In this document: in pieces, positions 57,762 through 64,000 of the stretch
How the letters are laid out: every line of letters begins with the position of its first letter
Position numbering within the stretch: the first letter of the stretch is position 1
NCBI GenBank assembly: GCA_963691815.1
Contig: OY829663.1
Coordinates: 5,410,023 to 5,474,022, forward strand
Reading direction: 5' to 3'
DNA from: Echiichthys vipera
Taxonomy: Eukaryota > Chordata > Actinopteri > Perciformes > Trachinidae
DNA: 64,000 bases
Program-made: the position numbers and the translations under genes
The notes under the pieces: generated by a model
The model's input: only the letters and a program-made list of their open reading frames with translations
Told to the model about the DNA's origin: nothing
Database searches by the model: none

Positions 57762-60700
57762 TTAGATTTCTGTGGCTGCGATCTCATCAAAGTTGATTTC
57801 GTTGCCGCTGCCCTCGTCCTCCTCCCTGCTCTCCAGTTCCTGACTGAGCTCCTGCAGGTGCTGCTCCAGCTCTCGGTTCCTGCGGTACATCTGCACATAG
57901 TTCTGCTGCAGCTGCTTCTGGTAGCGGATAACTTTCTCCTTCTCCTCCTGCCATATCCTGCGCTCCTCCTCGAAGCCTCCCGTTTGCTGCTCGGCCCGCT
58001 GGCGCTCGTAGGCCAGCTCGGCCCTCATCCTATCCATCTGCGCCTTCATGTTCTGCAGGGCCTCGGCGCTGCTCTGCCGCTGGGCCTTCGCCTCGTCACT
58101 CTCGTAGGCGAGTAGGTGGTCCTCTGCCTCCTGGAACACCTGACACTGTCTGTTTCCTGAGCTGTGATTGGCCATAGCATCTCTGAGATGAGCCAACTCT
58201 CCCTCGAGGCGTCCTACCTTTTCTCTGAGCAGCTCTGCTTCGCTCTTGCGACGCTGGAGCTCGTTTTCGCACACCTCCAGCTCCAGGGTTCGTGTGCGGG
58301 TCGTGCCGTTGGCCTCCTGGAGCAGGACCTGGGTGTTTGTCAACTCGCCACGAGCCTCTCTGAGTTGACCCCGCAGCGAGACGATCTCCCCCACACGCTG
58401 CGCTAACTCCCCCTGCACGTCCTTCAGCTGCTGCTTCAGCAACGAGATTTCCCCGGACTTCTGACAGACCTGGGGGGAGACAGTTCAGGATGTGTATTCA
58501 GCTCAGAAACAAAGGTAGTTTTTGGTGCACATGCTCATCAATAATAAAGAGAAGTCAAATAAATAAGGTTTGCACCTGACAGTTATTTTGATTAACCTTG
58601 ACTATGCCAATTATCCCATTTTGATAAGATAAGATTTGATCTCCAATAGAAGCCTCACACCCTGGTCGATGTGTGTAACTACAGCTCTCCCTCAGTTGAA
58701 CAGCAGTGTCTCTGTTTTTTTCTGTGACAGCAGCTGAATGATTAAAGAGGCTTCGTATATCCTCTCTGTAGGGATCAAACACACTGACTGTCTAAGATCT
58801 TGAGCACAATTAATTATCTGAAACAGCGGAGAGGATCAATTGTACTTTGGATCCGTGTCTGGAGCTTATGAAGACACAGAGCCAGCCTGTTCCATCGGTC
58901 CGCATGACTGATGAACTCATTCCTTTGCATTTAAAAGTGGCAATCCTTAAGATTTCTGGGAACAGCGAATGTGGTTGAATACTACACGTCCCAGCATACA
59001 TGGGGCAGCAAAGACGCCAGGCAATAATGGACCTTTTTCCATCATTTTGTGAGCAACTGTGATCTGATGTTATTCTGCTGAGGCCACGAGTCTGTGGAAA
59101 GTGACAGTGTCGCCTGTAGCACTCCATCGAACAGCTCACTGGGGCTGCTCCGCACGGGAATTACTCAAACTGATATCAAATATAATCGTTGTCTCGTTTT
59201 AAGGATGTATCTGTGGTGAACGTAAGCGGTCAACTTTGAGCTCACTGACAGACACGTTGCATTTCCTGCACTCTATAATCAAAGTCAACTCATGTTTCAC
59301 CAGTTAACTGATTTTAATGTGAAGCTGCAGCAGCAGGGAATGTTCAGTTTGCATTAGCAGTTACTTAATACAGTATTTTTTTGTTAGAGCGTTGCCACAG
59401 TCAGTCAGTTCGTAACACTGCAAATATCAATCAATATCAGTGGGCCATAGCCTCAATTGCTGCTGTGGTTCCTCATTCAACGATAGTGACTTAACAGACA
59501 TTTATTCTAATGAAGATCTCAGAGATTGCCGATTTAAAGTTTGTTTTCCTGCTATCCCACTAACAAACCCATTATTATCTTACAGTTACGACTGTGATGT
59601 GGGCTCCATTTTGGCAACACTTTCATTTCTGTGTCACATTTGATATGATTTCATGAGGGACATAAATTTATTCAGAAATATATTATGGGAAGACTGCCAT
59701 GTTCAGATTGATGCTTTTAAGTAAAATTAATGTAATATGTACTTATAACAGTTAAAGTAAGAGTAAAACTGAGTTTAGAGAAGGATGGGGAGGATGGCAC
59801 TTTGATTACAAGTCTGAAATAAATGAATTAATAAAAAAATAAAATAAATAATAAACCTTTACAGCTCTTTTAATTGTGTCCATACTGTACGGAATAAAAT
59901 GTCCCTGAGTCTTTTTAAGAAGCTCCCGTTGGCGCTCACCTCCCACTTGCTCTCCTCCAGCCGAGGCCCAAGCTGAATTTTTTCGTGCTCATAGGAGCTG
60001 CAGCGCTCCTCCAGCTGCTCCCGCTCCTTCAGAAGCTGAGCAAAGTCCTCCTGGAGCTTCTTCTTCTCCTGCTGGAGCTGATAAACCTGTGGCGATGAAC
60101 ACAAACGTCAGTACAAGCCGACCGGAGCAGAAGGACCAGGTCTTAAAAGGAAGCTATGTTACGTACACTGACTACATCGTTTAAAGTGGCCACATTTCAA
60201 ACAGATGCACGCAGCAACAGCACACATGCATGATGCTCTCGTGATGTTTGTGATCTAGACACTAGACACGGGGTGACCAGCAAAAGTTTTTTTTCTCTCC
60301 GGAAGACCTTTAACAGCGGACGGAAGACAGTCAATCATAACTAAAAGATTATTGTGTTTGTGCCGTGATATCACGACATATATCGTCAAATCATTTTCTC
60401 TAGATGGTTTCAATCGCTATGACGAAAAACCTGTGACCAAACTGTGTTACGACAATATTGACGCTTTACGTTCTGTTCATTTGCACTAAAGTTTTTCATG
60501 AAAAGAGAAAATACCTGACCTGACCAAGACCATTTATCAACTGAATTACTAGAAAGCCTCCTGAGATATAAACTGACCTATATCAGGAAAGAAGATTTTG
60601 GCCTTAATTGTGTTTATTATATATATTTCCCGACATAGACACTGATGTCACGGTGAGGACAGTAATGAGCTCAACCCCACGCTCAAAACGCCGTATTGAT

Positions 60701-63700
60701 GATTGATTTAAAAAGGAAAGAGATTAATCCTCTGATGTGATTTGTGGATTAAAGAAATAATTAACTGAGAAAATCAGAAAAGCAACAAGAGGCAATGCAT
60801 CCTAGTTTCACGCAACAAGGCAGCTGATTATGATGTATTTAGATAAAACAGATGGATATCAAATGACTGTATGTGGCTTTGGCCTGTGCCGACGTTTTGT
60901 TTTATGTATTTGTAGAAAAATGGCAGCACCATTGGTGTGTAGAGGAACCAGATCGACTCTTTTTGTCAGAGGTTCTGACCTGCAACTGAAGCACCTGCTG
61001 TGCACGCTGCGCCTTCTGCGAGGCCACCTGCATCCGGGTGGCACAGCCCTGCCGCAGCTCCTCCAGCTCCAGCTCGAAGCGCCGCTGCTTCTCTTCGTAA
61101 ACCTGCGAATGGAAAGACAGAACATCTAGTCCATCGCGATTTACGGTACGAAGAGGAGTTTGAAAATTATGCACAACTTCTCCAATAGATCGTGGTTTAC
61201 AACATTAGCTTCAGTTTTGAAGCTACAGAAACTAAAGCTAAAACAAGTTAGGGTATTAGGATGTTCACACACTGTCTGGCTTTTTAGAGCGTAAAGTTGC
61301 TTGGCCCTGATTACATTTCTTAGCTCTATACTAAGTGTTGCCTATTATGAACAGTGGTTTTGCACAAAAATACACTGGATTTTAAAACCAATTAACATTT
61401 TACAGCTGTAGGACATGTCCATGTACTTTTTATGTTGTTTCACAAAGGTTTTATAGTATTAGTAACGTGAAAAAAGGCAGTGAGTGAACACAGTGCGTCG
61501 TTACTTTTCAGCAGTTTGCTTTATGACACAGAACCGCACCTTTAGTTTAATGTTACCCACTAACTCCGGTCCCAAGTGAATTCACAGCTAATTACCACCA
61601 CCTACTAACAAATCAAGAGTATAATATGTCATGGGACGGTTGGTTCTGGGTTTTGTCCTCTAAAAGCATAAAGAAGAGAAATTTGATGTTGTGACAGAGA
61701 ACTTCAAGCCCTGGAAACTTTAAGTCAAAACGGATTCATGTTTATTTTTACAGAGAAGACAACAAAGTGTGTGTGTTTCAAGTGAAGTGTACTCGACCTG
61801 ACATATTGCCGCTTCATTCTCATCCAGGTTGTCTCTGAGTTGCTGCAGCTCCAGCTCTCTCTCCCTTAGCTTGTCCTCCAGGTCCCTCACGAGCCCCTCG
61901 TAACCCTCCACCGTACCAGGGGAGCGCCCGCTGGACCCGCTGTCAGACAGGTGCTGTCCTCGGCCACTTATGGAGCCGGAGCCCGTGCTCTTACTGGAGG
62001 AAGACCGCCCGCTGTCTGAGTTGGAGTGTCCGTGTCCGCTGACCGGAGCAGCGCTTTTTATGGCCTCCAGGTGGCCAGCAGAGGCCTCTCCGGATGCCAC
62101 GCTGTAGCCGCCGTTGCTGTAAGGCGGGAGGCTGGAGAGAGAGTTGCGTCCAGAGTCGGTGAGTTGGCAGGAATGGCTGCTGCCACCACCGCCGCCACCA
62201 CCGCTGTTACGGGCCCTGCTGTATGAGCTGCTTTTCTCAGAGCAGGAGGGCGACATCTCTATATGGGTGGGGCTCAGCAGGTTCAGGTTGTTTTGGCTTT
62301 CTGAAACGTTGGCACAGTGGCGAGGGGAGAGGTACTGCATGGAGGTACGACTCTTGGGAATGACAGGTTTAAAGGCAGTGGGCCGCAGCACCGTTTTCTC
62401 CATGTTCTAGGGAAGGAAGATAAAATGAGATGAGGCAGGAAAATAAAGATTTACATCAACTACAAGTGCAAGAAAGTTAATACCACCTTTAATATCACAG
62501 AGTGTCAAGTCTTGTGATAGGACTGCTCCAGAATGGCTACTAAATGGATATTGAGGCTGTTTTGCCAACTCCTGTTTTCAAGATAATGAATGAACCTCAA
62601 CTTTTAAAGACCAGTTGTTGCTAAAGTGCTCAAAAATAAATGAAATCACCACTGAGAAAACCCCATCTGAAGATGAAGATCATGATATGTGAAGTTTAAA
62701 GCTCCAGCGTATCTGTTTGGTCCACTGCAGTCAATATTGCAAATGAATGTGCACGATTTCTTCATGGCAGTATTGGATGTTTGCATTCCTATCTGTAAAC
62801 CATCCTCGAAGCAATTTCAGTCACAAGCAACTGGACTTGGTTATTTGTCTAGGACGAAATTTCACCTCTCATCCAAGAGGCTTCAGCAGTTCATGTACGC
62901 ATCTGACCAGGCTGGGACTGGACCAGGACCAGGACCAGGCTGGGACTGGACCAACTAACATGTGTGGAGATCCAGGTATCTGTGAACTGTTTTAGATTCA
63001 TTGGGGGATGAAAATGTAAAAGCTATGCTTCGTCCATCTCCTTGATGTTGTTGTATTCTAGCTGTGCTGTTGCTGTATTGGTATGTTGGTGTCTGTAGTT
63101 TGTTTTGTCTGATTGCTTTATGTGAAATAAACCTCAAAATCAATTTATTAGGTACTGATAGAGCGCTAAAACCAATGCAGTCTGGTAACAACAACAGTCC
63201 TGCAACAAATCCTACATCCAGACTGTTTCAGAGGGGTGTTGGTGCGACTTTATGACCTATTTAAATGGATGTGGTGCCGTTTAACTGTATTGGTTTATAC
63301 TTACAGGTGTAGGAGCCATATTGCTTATTTTCTATTTTGTTTATGTGTTGTGCACATTTATGCCAATAGGTGGCAGTGTTTGTTTGTTGGTTAATTTTGA
63401 CCGTGCCCTAACATGTGTAACGGTGTGTAACGGCGTGTAACAGGCGCGTTAATTGTGAGTTTATTGTGAACAAAGTATAGAAGTTTATGGTGCCTCAACG
63501 GTGTAAAATAAAGCAACACAAACAGAAAGGTAAATGTTTGTGTGACACTACACCTCGTTACCAGCACGCGTACAAGCAAGTGGAAGCAGTGTGTGCCGAT
63601 AGTGACATAGTGCCACTATAACAGGGGTTTCTAATATTTTGTCCACCACATTTATATTAACGATGGACAGCTTAATAACAGAAACATCTCCAAGTATCGT

Positions 63701-63985
63701 CATGAAATACGGTTTAAGTGCACCACAGACTACATTTTATTAGTAAAATGTAAATTAATGTAATAAAAGACTTGCCTTCTCAAGTTTTCCTGACACAGGG
63801 ATCAGTTTTGGAGGAGGTGCCCCCATGTTCCCATTGAACCCGGATCCTTTAGTCTCATCTGCATCGATTCCCGGGCTGGCACGTGTCACGTGGTTGTCAT
63901 TCCAGTCGCCTACATAGTCCTCATTCAGATAGGTATAGTTCCTATTTCCGCTCTCCTTCGTCATGGAGCTCTGTTTCTGGATGCT
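57762..63985 (-). CDS. lzts2: Leucine zipper putative tumor suppressor 2 (LAPSER1), 5' end off the window
   Basis: Coiled-coil FEZ1-family protein. In mammals it binds katanin at the midbody and restrains beta-catenin nuclear activity. Visible coding exons: 63985-63776, 62406-61798, 61102-60980, 60086-59940, 58469-57762, all phase 0, 598 residues plus TAA. Markers: TYLNEDY and GAPPPKLIPVSGKLEK, then NMEKTVLRPTAFKPVIPKSR, a Gly/Ser-rich stretch with seven Gly, SDSGRNSLSSLP and SDSGRSSSSKSTGS. A long coiled coil follows (LRERELELQQLRDNLDENEA through QKQLQQNYVQMYRRNRELEQ), and the conserved C-terminus ends DEIAATEI. An ATG lies at 63964, but the frame is open upstream to an acceptor at 63986 and relatives have more N-terminal sequence. 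The first exon is therefore probably outside. The 63775 donor is GC. Confidence 0.95.
58470..59939 (-). other. lzts2 intron, no feature seen
   Basis: Separates the last two lzts2 exons. No repeat ends or coding segments are recognisable. The other lzts2 introns (60087-60979, 61103-61797, 62407-63775) are likewise featureless, apart from a short tandem GGACCAGGACCAGG patch near 62922-62940. Confidence 0.6.
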
Positions 63986-64000
63986 CTGAAATATTAAGGG

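Overview
The window is nuclear DNA of a ray-finned fish, most likely a percomorph. Four things point there: GT-AG introns in conserved vertebrate genes, a Sec-encoding selenoprotein U gene (Cys in mammals), a fish-type C2H2 zinc-finger family, and dense fish DNA transposons and LINE tails. All coordinates were worked out by hand from splice sites and reading frames. Exon sums divide by three for every complete gene, which is the main internal check.

Layout. 784-13165 (-): 5' two thirds of a voltage-gated sodium channel alpha subunit (scn4a type, 15 coding exons); domains III and IV lie beyond the left edge. A candidate 5' noncoding exon and CpG-rich promoter sit 7 kb upstream near 20.4-20.8 kb. 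23067-35379 (-): pdzd7, complete, 16 coding exons, 881 codons. 38382-41220 (-): selenou1 (prxl2a/FAM213A family) with an in-frame TGA at the redox site and a form-2 SECIS in the 3' UTR. 42.6-48.8 kb (-): a DPY30-domain gene (DYDC family) with an acidic tail. 48.6-54.4 kb: a direct tandem duplication carrying two C2H2 zinc-finger genes (+), with a 0.36 kb inverted segment between the units. 57762-63985 (-): lzts2, open at the right edge.

Organisation. PDZD7 and LZTS2 are close neighbours in mammals, and PRXL2A and DYDC1/2 are neighbours elsewhere on human chromosome 10. Here the second pair and a zinc-finger duplication lie between the first two. The genes are functionally unrelated: muscle excitability, stereocilia ankle-link scaffold, redox enzyme, ciliary/sperm protein, transcription factors, microtubule/beta-catenin regulator. 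The DYDC gene and zinc-finger gene 1 are head to head around an RFX X-box-like site.

No bacterial-type system, CRISPR array or viral genome is visible. The most interesting points are the recoded TGA with its SECIS, a U12-type sodium-channel intron that appears to end in AA, the rearranged zinc-finger duplication, and a stop codon just before an intact downstream exon in the DYDC gene.
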